A stretch of 64,000 nucleotides of DNA from CAWKOH01 sp963851245. GTDB lineage: Bacteria; Actinomycetota; Acidimicrobiia; Acidimicrobiales; Palsa-688. The position numbers and the translations under genes were made by a program. The notes beneath the pieces are model-generated. The model searched no databases. It was not told the DNA's origin and worked only from the letters and a program-made list of their open reading frames with translations. The stretch spans positions 372,001 through 436,000 of the forward strand of contig CAWKOH010000002.1 of the NCBI GenBank assembly GCA_963851245.1, written 5' to 3'. Of this stretch, positions 63,889 through 64,000 are shown piece by piece; the stretch's first letter is position 1; each line of letters starts with the position of its first letter.

Positions 63889-64000
63889 CCATCCCTCCAA
63901 TCCCGGGAGAGGTTGTCTCCAACCCATCATCGTCGGATTCCCCTGCAGAAGCATGAGCCGATGGGCCCCACGCACCACCCGAACGCGCCGCTGCGGGAGG
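63889..64000. other. window end, no feature seen
   Basis: Non-coding sequence after the Rieske stop; nothing recognised. Confidence 0.3.

Overview
The window is high-GC DNA with GTG/TTG starts, frequent 4-base GTGA/ATGA gene overlaps, a BTAD/AfsR-type regulator, a Rieske-DoxX protein and BBE-type flavin oxidases. That profile suggests an actinobacterium, perhaps Acidimicrobiia-like; this is an inference from gene content and codon use, as no rRNA or marker gene is present. About sixteen genes that otherwise look intact carry one or more frameshifts, often at G or C runs, or a single in-frame stop. Part of this is probably uncorrected indel error in the assembly, so several reading frames below are joined across shifts.

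Layout. 1-17.9 kb is an exopolysaccharide/cell-surface glycan locus. It holds a polymerase/ligase-like membrane protein, two GT4 glycosyltransferases, a Wzz/Wzc-like protein with a degenerate ATP site, two sugar-nucleotide epimerases/dehydratases, a WecA/TagO-type initiating transferase and a UDP-sugar dehydrogenase. It also has an unusual tandem REC-HTH-REC-HTH regulator, a degenerate sigma-like protein and a GmhA/KdsC/TIM-barrel/glycosyltransferase/methyltransferase block. Palindromes built on CCCCTAGGGG sit in its promoter regions. 18-29 kb is a decaying accessory stretch: two related IS copies or remnants, fragments of an aldolase and of a hydrolase-cyclase, a badly frameshifted cyclase-ATPase, and small stress or hypothetical genes (SRPBCC, DUF2237, hemerythrin, OsmC).

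29.9-38.6 kb is a redox island: two BBE-like FAD oxidases, an alpha/beta-barrel-like protein, a 1058-residue SARP/AfsR-type regulator and a receiver-thioredoxin-reductase fusion that lacks the CxxC motif. 39-53 kb is the most notable part. Two related operons each encode a short membrane-anchored Pro/Thr-rich protein ending in SGGS, a di-heme ferric-reductase-like membrane protein with an extracytoplasmic tail, and an ApbE flavinyltransferase. The second operon adds a NuoF-like flavo-iron-sulfur protein and a ferredoxin, with a cytochrome-b561/DUF4405-like protein nearby. The first apbE is cut by an IS3-like transposase gene. An OmpR-type two-component system diverges from operon 1, and the same 11-bp-spaced CTYTCAG repeats lie upstream of the regulator gene, operon 1 and operon 2. 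I infer a transmembrane NAD(P)H/ferredoxin-to-flavin electron-transfer system with a common regulator.

53-64 kb holds two EamA-type transporters, small secreted or membrane proteins, an L,D-transpeptidase lipoprotein, and a tightly coupled minus-strand operon (EamA transporter, DegT aminotransferase, NAD-epimerase, NodB deacetylase, MGDG-synthase-like glycosyltransferase). That operon looks like an amino-sugar glycolipid or lipid-carrier pathway. A DoxX-Rieske gene closes the window. No tRNA, rRNA or CRISPR array was seen.
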